Below, piece after piece: positions 34,367 through 42,831 of a stretch of 64,000 bases of DNA. Positions within the stretch are counted from its first letter, which is position 1; every line of letters starts with the position of its first letter. Made by a program: the position numbers and the translations under genes. Source of the stretch: Aliitabrizicola sp041905595 (lineage in GTDB: Bacteria; Pseudomonadota; Alphaproteobacteria; Rhodobacterales; Rhodobacteraceae); NCBI GenBank assembly GCA_041905595.1, contig JAYRKT010000005.1:62001-126000 (forward strand). The letters run 5' to 3'. Below the pieces are notes generated by a model that was not told where the DNA came from, ran no database searches, and worked only from the letters and a program-made list of their open reading frames with translations.

Positions 34367-35272
34367 TCACCAGTTGTCGGGACCCTTGTCCATGTAGCGC
34401 CGCGCCAGGAAGTCGATGAAGGCGCGCACCTTCGGCTGGGTGAACCGGCCCGGCGGGTAGACCGCGTAGATCCCGAGGATCTCGGTCGGAAGGCCCGGGA
34501 TCGCTTCTTCCACGAGGCCTTGGCGCATCGCATCGGCGAAGAGGAAGCTCGGCAGGTAGGCGATGCCCAGGCCCGAGATCGCGGCGTTCAGCAGCGACTG
34601 GCCATCGTTCACCGTCAGCCAGCCTGCGGTGCGGACCTGGCGGCGCTCGCCCGAGGGGGCGATAACCTTCCAGACGTTGCCGTTGGCCTGGTTCGAGTAA
34701 TGCAGAAGCTTGTGCTCGTTCAGGTCGTCGATCTTCTGCGGGCGTCCGTATTTCTGGAAATAGGCCGGCGAGCCGATCATCCGCCGCGTGGTTTCGGTCA
34801 GCTTGCGGGCCCGCAGGCTGGAGTCTTCCAGCTCGCCTACCCGGATGGCCATGTCGAAGCCTTCGGAAATCAGTTCAACGTATCGGTTGTTGAGAACCAT
34901 GTTGACGGTGATGTCGGGGTATTCGAGCAGGAAATCCCCGAGGATCGGCGACAGCAGATTGACACCGAAATCCGTCGCCACCGAAATTCGCAGCAAGCCT
35001 GAAGGCGCCGACTGCATCGAGGTGACAAGGGCATCCGCTTCGCCGGCGTCGTTCAGGACGCGGCGGGCGCGGTCGTAATAGGCAAGTCCGATCTCGGTCG
35101 GGCTGACCCTGCGTGTTGTCCGGTTCAGAAGGCGGGCCCCCAACCGCGCTTCCAGAGCCGAGACATGCTTCGACACGGCGGATTTAGAGATCCCCATCTT
35201 CTTCGCCGCGTCGGTGAAGCCGCCTTGGTCAACGACCGTGGCGAAGGCTTCCATCTCGGTGAGTCGATCCAT
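34367..35272 (-). CDS. LysR-family transcriptional regulator
   Basis: The 301-residue regulator has an N-terminal winged helix-turn-helix (GGFTDAAKKMGISKSAVSKH at about 17-36, then LEARLGARLLNRTTRRVSPT) and a C-terminal substrate-binding domain. It resembles the DsdC/AaeR-like group widespread in Proteobacteria (MDRLTEMEAFATVVD start). It reads away from the fadH-like gene's 3' end, so its target is not clear from position. Ligand unknown. Confidence 0.92.
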   Translation of the reverse strand: MDRLTEMEAFATVVDQGGFTDAAKKMGISKSAVSKHVSALEARLGARLLNRTTRRVSPTEIGLAYYDRARRVLNDAGEADALVTSMQSAPSGLLRISVATDFGVNLLSPILGDFLLEYPDITVNMVLNNRYVELISEGFDMAIRVGELEDSSLRARKLTETTRRMIGSPAYFQKYGRPQKIDDLNEHKLLHYSNQANGNVWKVIAPSGERRQVRTAGWLTVNDGQSLLNAAISGLGIAYLPSFLFADAMRQGLVEEAIPGLPTEILGIYAVYPPGRFTQPKVRAFIDFLARRYMDKGPDNW

Positions 35273-35401
35273 TGTCGTCCTCTGGGCTGGCAGCAGTTGC
35301 TTTCGCCCTTTCTAGCCCCCCAATCACGGCAAGATTGAGATCAGATGCGGTCAAGTACGGGGTTTTGTCGCGGATCGTTTTGGGCGTGGAAACGAAAATG
35401 G

Positions 35402-37420
35402 TCACAATTGGGCGGCAAGACGGGCTCCCTGATCAATGGCGCGTTTCGCGTCGAGCTCCGCTGCGACATCAGCCCCGCCGATCAGATGATAGGGAATTGC
35501 GGCCTTCTCAAGCAGTTCAGCAAGTTCCCGCCGAGGTTCCTGACCAGCACAGATCACGATGGTGTCTGCCTCAATCTCGACAGGATTCGCGCCTGCAATG
35601 CTGACCTCGATCCCGCTCTTGGTGATGCGCAAATAGTCTGCGCCGCCCTGCATGCGGACGCCCTTCATCTGCAGGCTGGCCCGGTGGATCCAGCCCGTCG
35701 TCTTGCCCAGCTTGCGGCCGGGCTTCTCGGGCCTGCGCTGCAGCAGTGTCACCCGACGCGCTGCAGGGTCGGGATGCGGGCCGTCCGGGGCCAGGCCGCC
35801 AGGCGTGAGGGCGGGATCACCGACGCCCCATTCGCGCCGCCAGAGGCTGGCGTCCAGTGTCGGGCTGACACCATCCTGAACCAGAAACTCGGCAACATCG
35901 AAACCGATGCCCCCTGCCCCTATGAGCACGGCTTTCTGCCCCACCTTCGCGCCCTCCAGTACCTCCGCATAACTCAGGACCGACGCGCCGGGTTCCGTGG
36001 GAATGCCCGGGTCGCGCGGCTTGACGCCGGTTGCAAGGATCACCTCGTCGAAGCCGCCGAGATCGGAGACTTCCGCCGGGTGGTTCAGCCGCAGGTCGAT
36101 CTTGCGCACCTCCAGCATGGTGCGGAACCAGCCAACCAGGCCGTCGAATTCCTCTTTTCCCGGCACGCGCCGCGCGAGGTTCAACTGGCCGCCGATCCGG
36201 TCGGACGCCTCGAACAGCGTCACCTCATGGCCACGCTCGGACGCGACCAGTGCCGCCGACAGACCGGCGGGGCCAGCGCCGACCACTGCGATCCGCTTCG
36301 GCCCTTTGGCCGGGGCATAGACCAGTTCGGTTTCGTGGCAGGCCCGCGGGTTGACGAGACAGGAGGTCAGCTTGCCGCCGAAGGTATGGTCAAGGCAGGC
36401 CTGGTTGCAGGCGATGCAGGGAGCGATCTCGACGGCACGCCCTGCGGCGGCCTTCGCCACGAATTCGGGATCGGCAAGGAAGGGACGGGCCATCGAGACC
36501 ATATCCGCCTTCCCGTCGGCCAGGATCTGCTCGGCCACGTCGGGCATGTTGATCCGGTTGGAAGTGATGACCGGGATTCCGACCTCGGGGCGCAGCCGCG
36601 CGGTCAGCCAGGTGAAAGCGGCACGGGGGACCGAGGTCGCGATGGTTGGAATCCGTGCCTCGTGCCAGCCGATACCGGTGTTCAGCATTGTCGCGCCCGC
36701 GGCTTCTATGGCGCGGGCCAGGGTTACGACCTCGTCCCAGGTCGAGCCGTCGGGCACGAGGTCAATGAGTGAAATCCTGTAGACGAGTATGAAGTCGGGC
36801 CCGACCGCCGCCCGCACCCGGCGCACGACCTCGACCGGCAGGCGCATCCGGTTGGCATAGGCGCCGCCCCAGTCATCGGTCCGCCGGTTGGTGTGGCGGA
36901 CGAGGAACTGGTTCAGGAAATAGCCCTCGCTCCCCATGATCTCCACGCCGTCATAGCCCGCCTCGCGGGCGCGGGTGGCGGCGGTGACGATGTCGGCGAT
37001 CTGTTTTTCGATTCCTTCGTTGTCGAGTTCACGCGGCGGAAAGGGCGAAATCGGCGACTTGATCGCACTCGGGGCCACACAGTCAGACCCATAGGCATAG
37101 CGGCCGGCATGCAGGATCTGCATGGCGATGCGCCCGCCTGCCGTGTGGACGCGATCCGTGACCATCCGGTGATTGGCGATGTCCCGAGGCGTGAACAGCC
37201 CGGCCGCACCGGGAAAGACCCCGCCTTCGCGGTTGGGGGCCATGCCACCGGTCACGATCAGGGCCACACCGCCGCGCGCCCTTGCGGCATAGAACTCGGC
37301 CACCCTGTTCCAGTCACCTGTTTCCTCTAGATTGGTATGCATCGACCCCATAAGCACCCGGTTCGGCAGGGTGACGAACCCCAGATCGAGCGGTGCGAAC
37401 ATGTGCGGATAATGGGTCAT
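35402..37420 (-). CDS. 2,4-dienoyl-CoA reductase-like NADH:flavin oxidoreductase (FadH type)
   Basis: The 672-residue enzyme joins an old-yellow-enzyme TIM barrel (residues 1-360), with YAYGSDCVAPSAIKSP and HTNRRTDDWGGAYANRM, to a [4Fe-4S] cluster motif C-IA-C-NQA-C with a fourth Cys near VNPRAC (about 333-352), and an FAD/NAD(P) domain (VVGAGPAGLSAALVA near 385). This is the FadH/trimethylamine dehydrogenase architecture. It reduces 2,4-dienoyl-CoA or a related enoyl substrate. GAGGAGGA precedes ATG 37420. Confidence 0.88.
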   Translation of the reverse strand: MTHYPHMFAPLDLGFVTLPNRVLMGSMHTNLEETGDWNRVAEFYAARARGGVALIVTGGMAPNREGGVFPGAAGLFTPRDIANHRMVTDRVHTAGGRIAMQILHAGRYAYGSDCVAPSAIKSPISPFPPRELDNEGIEKQIADIVTAATRAREAGYDGVEIMGSEGYFLNQFLVRHTNRRTDDWGGAYANRMRLPVEVVRRVRAAVGPDFILVYRISLIDLVPDGSTWDEVVTLARAIEAAGATMLNTGIGWHEARIPTIATSVPRAAFTWLTARLRPEVGIPVITSNRINMPDVAEQILADGKADMVSMARPFLADPEFVAKAAAGRAVEIAPCIACNQACLDHTFGGKLTSCLVNPRACHETELVYAPAKGPKRIAVVGAGPAGLSAALVASERGHEVTLFEASDRIGGQLNLARRVPGKEEFDGLVGWFRTMLEVRKIDLRLNHPAEVSDLGGFDEVILATGVKPRDPGIPTEPGASVLSYAEVLEGAKVGQKAVLIGAGGIGFDVAEFLVQDGVSPTLDASLWRREWGVGDPALTPGGLAPDGPHPDPAARRVTLLQRRPEKPGRKLGKTTGWIHRASLQMKGVRMQGGADYLRITKSGIEVSIAGANPVEIEADTIVICAGQEPRRELAELLEKAAIPYHLIGGADVAAELDAKRAIDQGARLAAQL

Positions 37421-37615
37421 CGGCGGTCCTCCTCGGTTGGACCAGACCATGCAGGGCGGCAGGCGTGCTGTCATCCTCAACGCGGCGTCATGGAGAGCTG
37501 CTTTCCTATGCGTCGGGCGATGATGCATTGCAGAGAGTGCATGGCGACGCTGCAAATTTGGCGCTAACAGCTGTTTTGTCAGCGGCTTATCTGACGGCCA
37601 CTGAAGGAGACTACG

Positions 37616-37801
37616 ATGCTTGACCTGCCCCAGAAACCCGAACTCAACTCGATCGTCATTCCGCTGCCGCGCCGTGAAGAAGCGGCGAAGGAAGTTCTCA
37701 GCGGTTACGAAGCCTATTTCAACGCTGCGCCCACTTCTGGCAAATCGGCGCCTGATCTGACTCCACTTGAGCTGATGTACGCCTATTACGACGCGGCCTG
37801 A
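37616..37801 (+). CDS. Small acidic conserved-looking protein of unknown function
   Basis: A 61-residue soluble protein is preceded by an ideal GAAGGAGACTACG ribosome site. The sequence runs from MLDLPQKPELNSIVIPLPR through REEAAKEVLSGYEAYF to LTPLELMYAYYDAA. It has no cysteines, no signal and no membrane segment, and the C-terminus is aromatic. I do not recognise the family. It is divergent from the fadH-like gene and 110 bases before the PACE-family gene. Confidence 0.78.
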   Translation: MLDLPQKPELNSIVIPLPRREEAAKEVLSGYEAYFNAAPTSGKSAPDLTPLELMYAYYDAA

Positions 37802-37911
37802 GGCTGCGGATGTCTTGATGTCCGGAGGGGGCGAAGCTATCCCTCCGGTGTGCGTTGCGTGGGAACCCGGATGTGGGATCGGCCCGGCACAGTCAGACAA
37901 GACGGTGCCAG

Positions 37912-38343
37912 ATGCGCAAACCCCTAGACAGAATTCGTCACGCCCTGAGTTTCGAAGTTATTGGCATCCTGTTGGCGACGCCGATCGGCGCGAAGCTGTT
38001 CGGTTTTCCGATGATGGATGTCGGTGCGGTCGCCGTCATCAGCGCGACAATCGCGATGGCGTGGAACTACATCTACAACTGGATCTTCGATCACCTGCTG
38101 GTGCGGGCCACCGGCACAAGTCTGAAGACGACATGGATGCGTGTGGTCCATTCGGTGTTGTTCGAAGGCGGGCTGCTTATCGCGCTAATCCCGGTCATCG
38201 CCTGGTATCTGCAGATCGGGATGGTCGAGGCGCTGATCCTGGACGTCTCGCTCAGCCTGTTCTTCCTCGTCTACACCTTCGTCTTCAACTGGATCTATGA
38301 CCGGCTCTTTCCGCTGCCGGAGTGGAACAAGTCGCGCGCCTGA
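37912..38343 (+). CDS. PACE-family efflux transporter (chlorhexidine/biocide exporter type)
   Basis: The 143-residue inner-membrane protein has four helices made of two bacterial transmembrane pair repeats. Each repeat has the family pattern: RIRHALSFEVIGILLATP with WNYIYNWIFDHL, and RVVHSVLFEGGLLIALIP with FNWIYDRLFP. PACE proteins such as AceI use proton exchange to expel cationic biocides and polyamines. ATG 37912 is the first Met before the first repeat. The ribosome site is weak. Confidence 0.9.
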   Translation: MRKPLDRIRHALSFEVIGILLATPIGAKLFGFPMMDVGAVAVISATIAMAWNYIYNWIFDHLLVRATGTSLKTTWMRVVHSVLFEGGLLIALIPVIAWYLQIGMVEALILDVSLSLFFLVYTFVFNWIYDRLFPLPEWNKSRA

Positions 38344-38346
38344 TCT

Positions 38347-38739
38347 TCAGGCGCCGCCGCCCGTCCCGGTTTCGACGCAGTGCCGGCGGAAGGCGCGCTT
38401 GAGCATGTCCAGTTCCGCTCGCAACAGATCCAGCTCCGCGCGGATGTCATCTTCCATGGCGACGCCGGCGATAAGGGTGAAATGCCCGGCGACCGCGCCC
38501 GTCGCCGCATCGCGCAGTACGACCGTCTGGACCCCGTCCGACAGAAGCGTTGTCGGGACGGGAAGGCGCAGCGACCACAGACCCTGACCCGCGGAGGCGA
38601 TTGTCAGGCCGGGAAGGACCCGCCCTTCGTGCACGGCCTCGATCGCCGGCATCGGGCCCTCCGACCGCAGTGCGCCCTGCCAGATCCCTTCCCGCAGGGT
38701 GCTCGCGCTGATCTTCAGGCTGACGGATTCCGGCTTCAC
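38347..38739 (-). CDS. Hypothetical protein with coiled-coil C-terminus
   Basis: A 130-residue protein starts at GTG 38739, which overlaps the stop of the upstream gene in a GTGA coupling. It is predicted to be mostly beta in the first 90 residues (GIWQGALRSEG, GLTIASAGQGLWSLRLPVP, GVQTVVLRDAATG) with a C-terminal amphipathic helix (AELDLLRAELDMLKRAFRRH, about 103-122) likely to form a coiled coil. I do not recognise the family. Coupling suggests it works with the DUF6478-like protein. Confidence 0.72.
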   Translation of the reverse strand: MKPESVSLKISASTLREGIWQGALRSEGPMPAIEAVHEGRVLPGLTIASAGQGLWSLRLPVPTTLLSDGVQTVVLRDAATGAVAGHFTLIAGVAMEDDIRAELDLLRAELDMLKRAFRRHCVETGTGGGA

Positions 38740-39509
38740 AGCTCGGCCCTCGGGCGGCGGGTGAAGGTCACGTCGCGCAGGATGATCTGGTTCATCTCCG
38801 GTCCTTCGAAGATCAGGTCGATCCACAGCCTTTCGACCCGCTTTTCGTTCAGCCGGGTATAGGCCAGATCGAACTCCATCTCTACCTCCTCGCCGGTGAT
38901 CGGGATCTCGCGCACAACCTGTTCGGCGTTCGGGCCCTGCTTGATGTTCAGCCGTGCGAAAAGCTCGAGCGGTTTTTCAAGCTCCAGGATAGCGGCGAGG
39001 CGGATGATGTGGCGCTGCTTCAGGCCCTGCACGACCTCGGGCGGCAATTCGAGCGTCAGGGCAAGATAACTGCCGTCGAAGCGGAACACGTCCATCCGCA
39101 TGCCGAAGGGGGCCAGATCGGCCTCACGTTGGTTGCGAATCTGGCGCACGGTCAGTTCGCTGCGGCGGCAATCGTGATAGATCGTGGTGCCTTCGCAGAT
39201 CTGCGCCTTGCCGGACACGCTGGCCTGACCGGGAACGGCGATCTTTCCCCGCCACAGCGCGGGCCGCCACGCCCAGTCTGTGCCCATTGGCCGGACGATG
39301 GCATTTGGGCCGATCACCGGCAGGGCAAGGCGCCCCTCTGCCTCGTGCAGGACGCGGTCGACCTGCCGGCGCAGGCTCCAGGCGCGTCCGCGCAGCATCC
39401 GCAACTCCTCAAGATCCATCGAACCGGATCGGTCGGCGAGACGCGACCAGCGCCGCGCGGCGCCGCGGGTCCAGAAGCGGTCGATCATCCTGTCCAGAGT
39501 TGCGCTCAT
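38736..39509 (-). CDS. Conserved alphaproteobacterial protein, DUF6478-like
   Basis: The 257-residue protein has no signal or membrane segment. Landmarks are RRWSRLADRSGSMDLEELRM, LHEAEGRLALPVIGPNAIVR, GTDWAWRPALWRG and a C-terminal FEGPEMNQIILRDVTFTRRP. It matches what I recall of DUF6478, a family known mainly from Rhodobacterales and without known function. AAGGATCGG precedes ATG 39509. It is coupled to the coiled-coil gene downstream. Confidence 0.7.
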   Translation of the reverse strand: MSATLDRMIDRFWTRGAARRWSRLADRSGSMDLEELRMLRGRAWSLRRQVDRVLHEAEGRLALPVIGPNAIVRPMGTDWAWRPALWRGKIAVPGQASVSGKAQICEGTTIYHDCRRSELTVRQIRNQREADLAPFGMRMDVFRFDGSYLALTLELPPEVVQGLKQRHIIRLAAILELEKPLELFARLNIKQGPNAEQVVREIPITGEEVEMEFDLAYTRLNEKRVERLWIDLIFEGPEMNQIILRDVTFTRRPRAEL

Positions 39510-39608
39510 CCGATCCTTCGTCCCGCAGCATCGTTTCGGGATGGTAAACGATTCTCCTTATTGCGCCGTTTTGGCAATGCTTCCACCCCAAAGCCTTGCG
39601 CGCGGGTG

Positions 39609-40823
39609 TCAGAGTTCAGCCACGGCGTGCAGGCCGGCAAGCGTGCGCCGCAGGCGGTTCACGCTGACGAATTCCGGCCAGGTCGACAGTTTGACCGCGA
39701 TCAGCCCCTTGTCGGGCATCACATACAGCAACTGGCCGAACACCCCCCGCCCCATGAACCGCCCCAGGGTGCTGTCCTCGATCCAGAACTGGTTGCGGTA
39801 TGACCCGTTTGGCAGCGTTGCACGGCCCGTGTCGTTGAAAAGGCCGTGCGCGCCGTGGCGGGTGTCGTCGATCCAGAACTTCGGGATCACGCGCCGTCCC
39901 TCGACCAATCCGTCGTTCAGCAGCGCCAGGCCGAAGCGCGTCATGTCGCGAAGCGATGCGCTGATCCCGCCCGAGGCGGTGCCATAGCCGGCCGGATCGA
40001 GGATGATGTTAGCATCCTCGGCACAGCCGAGCGGTTGCCATAGCCGCTCTGACACGACATCCGCCAGCTTCCGCCCCGTCACCCGCTCCACGGCATGCCC
40101 CAGCACATCGGTCTCGATCGAGCGGTATTCGAAGCGCTGGCCATGAGGGGCCTCGGCTGCCTTGAGCGACAGGATTTGTTCCCAGGTGCTTTTCGGCCAT
40201 CCTGACGTGTCGATCCCGTCCGGGGGCAGTTTCCAGCCTGCCGCGACATCGAGTTTCCCCGCGTCGCCGTCGACCTGTTCATAGCTTTCGTCGAAGCGGA
40301 CACCGGTCGTCATGTCGAGCACCTGCTGCAGGGTCGCCCCCTTCCAGGCAGTCGCTTGAAGCTCGGGCAAGGCGTCGGTGATCGGCGCCGTGGGGTCGAG
40401 CCGTCCTTCGTCGATCAGCGTTGCGGCGGTGGTCGCAACGATGGACTTCGATACCGACTGCAACAGGTGGACAGATCGCGCATCCATGCCGTTGTGATAG
40501 CTTTCGTGCAGGATGCGACCGTCTTTCCACACCAGCATGGCATCGGTGTAGGTGTCGTCCAGCATCTCGCCGAAGGTAGTGCGGCGGCCCTCCGGCGTTT
40601 CGAACGGGACGTCGTCGAGACGGCCGACCGCCTCTGGCAGCGACGAAGGTGTCAGCGCGTGCCGGATACGGGCGGTCGGCAGGATTTCGGACACGCGCTG
40701 GAACGTCCAGCGGTTCCAGGGGGCGCGGTCCCAGGCGTCACGCGGAACCCGCCATTCCGGCGGCGGAGGCGATCCGGCCATGATCGGCGGGGCGGTTTCG
40801 GAATTGCGGTAGCTGCTTGGCAT
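39609..40823 (-). CDS. Serine hydrolase, class C beta-lactamase fold (6-aminohexanoate-dimer hydrolase-like)
   Basis: The 404-residue protein has the penicillin-recognising fold with S123-V-S-K126 (QSVSKSIVATT), Y233-R-S235 in the FEYRSIETD segment and a C-terminal MGRGVFGQLLYVMPDKG. The SxxK, YxS and VFGQ/GQ-type motifs resemble NylB-like esterases/amide hydrolases more than true beta-lactamases. No signal peptide is visible, so it is likely cytoplasmic. AGGAGAGGAC precedes ATG 40823. Substrate unknown. Confidence 0.85.
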   Translation of the reverse strand: MPSSYRNSETAPPIMAGSPPPPEWRVPRDAWDRAPWNRWTFQRVSEILPTARIRHALTPSSLPEAVGRLDDVPFETPEGRRTTFGEMLDDTYTDAMLVWKDGRILHESYHNGMDARSVHLLQSVSKSIVATTAATLIDEGRLDPTAPITDALPELQATAWKGATLQQVLDMTTGVRFDESYEQVDGDAGKLDVAAGWKLPPDGIDTSGWPKSTWEQILSLKAAEAPHGQRFEYRSIETDVLGHAVERVTGRKLADVVSERLWQPLGCAEDANIILDPAGYGTASGGISASLRDMTRFGLALLNDGLVEGRRVIPKFWIDDTRHGAHGLFNDTGRATLPNGSYRNQFWIEDSTLGRFMGRGVFGQLLYVMPDKGLIAVKLSTWPEFVSVNRLRRTLAGLHAVAEL

Positions 40824-40913
40824 CGGGTCCTCTCCTGACCCGTCGAGATCACGGCAGCAAGGCGCGTCTGTCTTGTCTGGGACCGACACGCGCGGCGGCG
40901 CCGCGCCAAAGAG

Positions 40914-40941
40914 AAACGGCGGCCCGCCGGGACCGCCGTTT
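40914..40941 (-). terminator. Intrinsic terminator after ilvD
   Basis: AAACGGCGG and CCGCCGTTT (40914-40922 with 40933-40941) form a perfect 9-bp stem with a 10-base loop. In the minus-strand sense the stem ends in GTTTCTCTTTGG, a fair T tract, 25 bases after the ilvD stop. Confidence 0.82.
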
Positions 40942-40965
40942 AGGACACCGTGACGGCAGTGTTCC

Positions 40966-42702
40966 TTACTGGTCCATATAGACGTGCTTTTCGTCCTTCG
41001 CGCCGGGATGGGTCACAGCCCCATAGCGGGCGCCGCCCACCAGCTTGGCATATTTCCACAGCGCGCCCGTGGCATATTGCGTCGGGCGCGGGCCTTTCCA
41101 TTCGGCCTTGCGCTTTGCCAGCTCCTCGTCGCTGAGCGCGACAGACAGCTCGCCGGTCAGGGCGTTCAGCGTGATCACGTCGCCGGTCTTCAGCAGCGCG
41201 ATCGGCCCGCCATGCGCCGCCTCGGGGCCGACATGGCCAACGCAAAAGCCGCGCGTCGCGCCCGAGAAACGGCCATCGGTGATCAGCGCCACCTTCTTGC
41301 CCATGCCCTGACCCGACAGCGCCGCGGTCGTGGCCAGCATTTCGCGCATCCCCGGACCGCCGGCGGGCCCTTCGTTGCGGATGACGATGACCTCGCCTTC
41401 CTTGTAGGCGCGCTGCTTCACTGCCTCGAAGGCGTCTTCCTCGCATTCGAAGACGCGGGCCGGGCCGGTAAAGACCTGTTCCTTCTCGGTCATGCCGGCG
41501 ACCTTCACGATCGCCCCGTCGGGCGCGAGGTTGCCTTTCAGGCCTACGACGCCGCCGGTCTTGGTCAGCGGCGTTTCAATCGGGTAGATCACGCGGCCAT
41601 CGGCCTCGCCGGTGATCTCTTCAAGGCTTTCGCCAAGGGATTTGCCGCTCGCGGTGATGCAGTCGAGGTGCAGGAGGCCCGCCTTGGCCAGTTCCTTCAT
41701 CACTACCGGCACGCCACCGACTTCGTACAGGTCCTTGGCCACGTATTTGCCGCCAGGCCGCAGGTCGACGAAATAGGGCGTGTCGCGCATGATGTCGGCC
41801 ACGTCGAACAGGTCGAACTCGATTCCCGCTTCGTGCGCGATGGCCGGCAGGTGCAGGGCGCCGTTGGTCGAGCCGCCGGTGCAGGCCACGACGCGCGCGG
41901 CGTTTTCCAGCGCCTTGCGGGTGACGATGTCGCGGGCGCGGATGTTCTTCTCGATCAGGGTCATCACGGCGACGCCCGACGCTTCGCCATACTGGTCGCG
42001 GCTTTCATAGGGGGCCGGGGCGCCCGAGGAATTGAGCAGGGCCAGACCGATCGCCTCGGAAACACAAGCCATCGTATTGGCGGTGTACTGCGCGCCGCAG
42101 GCGCCCGAGGACGGGCAGGCGATCCGCTCCATGATGTCGAGTTCCGCTTCGGACAGGGTGCCCGCCTGGTTCTTGCCCACGGCTTCGAACATGTCCTGCA
42201 CGGTGATGTCCTGCCCCTTGTAACGACCGGGCAGGATCGAGCCGCCGTAGATGAAGACCGAGGGCACGTTAAGGCGCACCATCGCCATCATCATCCCCGG
42301 AAGCGACTTGTCGCAGCCGGCAAGGCCCACCAGCGCATCGTAGCAGTGCCCGCGCATCGTCAGCTCGACCGTGTCCGCGATGGCGTCGCGCGAAGCAAGC
42401 GACGAGCGCATGCCCTCATGGCCCATCGCGATACCGTCGGTGACGGTGATCGTTGTGAATTCGCGTGGCGTCCCGCCGCCCTTCTTGACCCCGTGCTTGA
42501 CGATCTGGGCCTGGCGGTTCAGGGCGATGTTGCAGGGGGCGGCCTCGTTCCAGCAGGTCGCCACGCCGACCCAGGGCTGGTGGATTTCTTCCTCGGTGAT
42601 CCCCATGGCGTAGAAGTAGCTGCGATGCGGCGCGCGGGCGGGGCCCTCGGTCACATGGCGGCTCGGCAGCTTCGACTTGTCGAAACGGGTGTTGACGGTC
42701 AT
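40966..42702 (-). CDS. ilvD: Dihydroxy-acid dehydratase
   Basis: The 578-residue iron-sulfur enzyme has GVATCWNEAAPCN, the cluster/Mg segment GLAGCDKSLPGMMMAM, ACPSSGACGAQYTANTMACV and the C-terminal GRFSGATRGFCVGHV. It dehydrates 2,3-dihydroxy-isovalerate and -methylvalerate in valine and isoleucine synthesis. Start ATG 42702 follows GGAGGAGCC. It is downstream of the Rieske gene on the same strand, but a double hairpin lies between them, so it likely has its own promoter. Confidence 0.96.
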   Translation of the reverse strand: MTVNTRFDKSKLPSRHVTEGPARAPHRSYFYAMGITEEEIHQPWVGVATCWNEAAPCNIALNRQAQIVKHGVKKGGGTPREFTTITVTDGIAMGHEGMRSSLASRDAIADTVELTMRGHCYDALVGLAGCDKSLPGMMMAMVRLNVPSVFIYGGSILPGRYKGQDITVQDMFEAVGKNQAGTLSEAELDIMERIACPSSGACGAQYTANTMACVSEAIGLALLNSSGAPAPYESRDQYGEASGVAVMTLIEKNIRARDIVTRKALENAARVVACTGGSTNGALHLPAIAHEAGIEFDLFDVADIMRDTPYFVDLRPGGKYVAKDLYEVGGVPVVMKELAKAGLLHLDCITASGKSLGESLEEITGEADGRVIYPIETPLTKTGGVVGLKGNLAPDGAIVKVAGMTEKEQVFTGPARVFECEEDAFEAVKQRAYKEGEVIVIRNEGPAGGPGMREMLATTAALSGQGMGKKVALITDGRFSGATRGFCVGHVGPEAAHGGPIALLKTGDVITLNALTGELSVALSDEELAKRKAEWKGPRPTQYATGALWKYAKLVGGARYGAVTHPGAKDEKHVYMDQ

Positions 42703-42782
42703 GGCGGCTCCTCCGGGAATGGCTTGGAGGCAAGGGATAAAGCCCGGTGCCGGAAGGGGCAAGGCAAGGAAACATCTCGCGG

Positions 42783-42829
42783 CCAAGGATTTTTGAGAAT
42801 CCTTGGCAAAACTCTTGAAAGAGTTTTGC
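42783..42829. repeat. Double hairpin, probable dispersed Rhodobacterales repeat/terminator
   Basis: Two adjacent inverted repeats share one base: CCAAGGATT/AATCCTTGG (42783-42791 with 42798-42806) and GCAAAACTCTT/AAGAGTTTTGC (42806-42816 with 42819-42829). They begin 2 bases after the stop codon of the Rieske gene in the minus-strand sense. I recall the same pair of hairpins at gene ends in other Rhodobacterales, so it may be a repeated terminator-like element. Confidence 0.8.
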
Positions 42830-42831
42830 GC

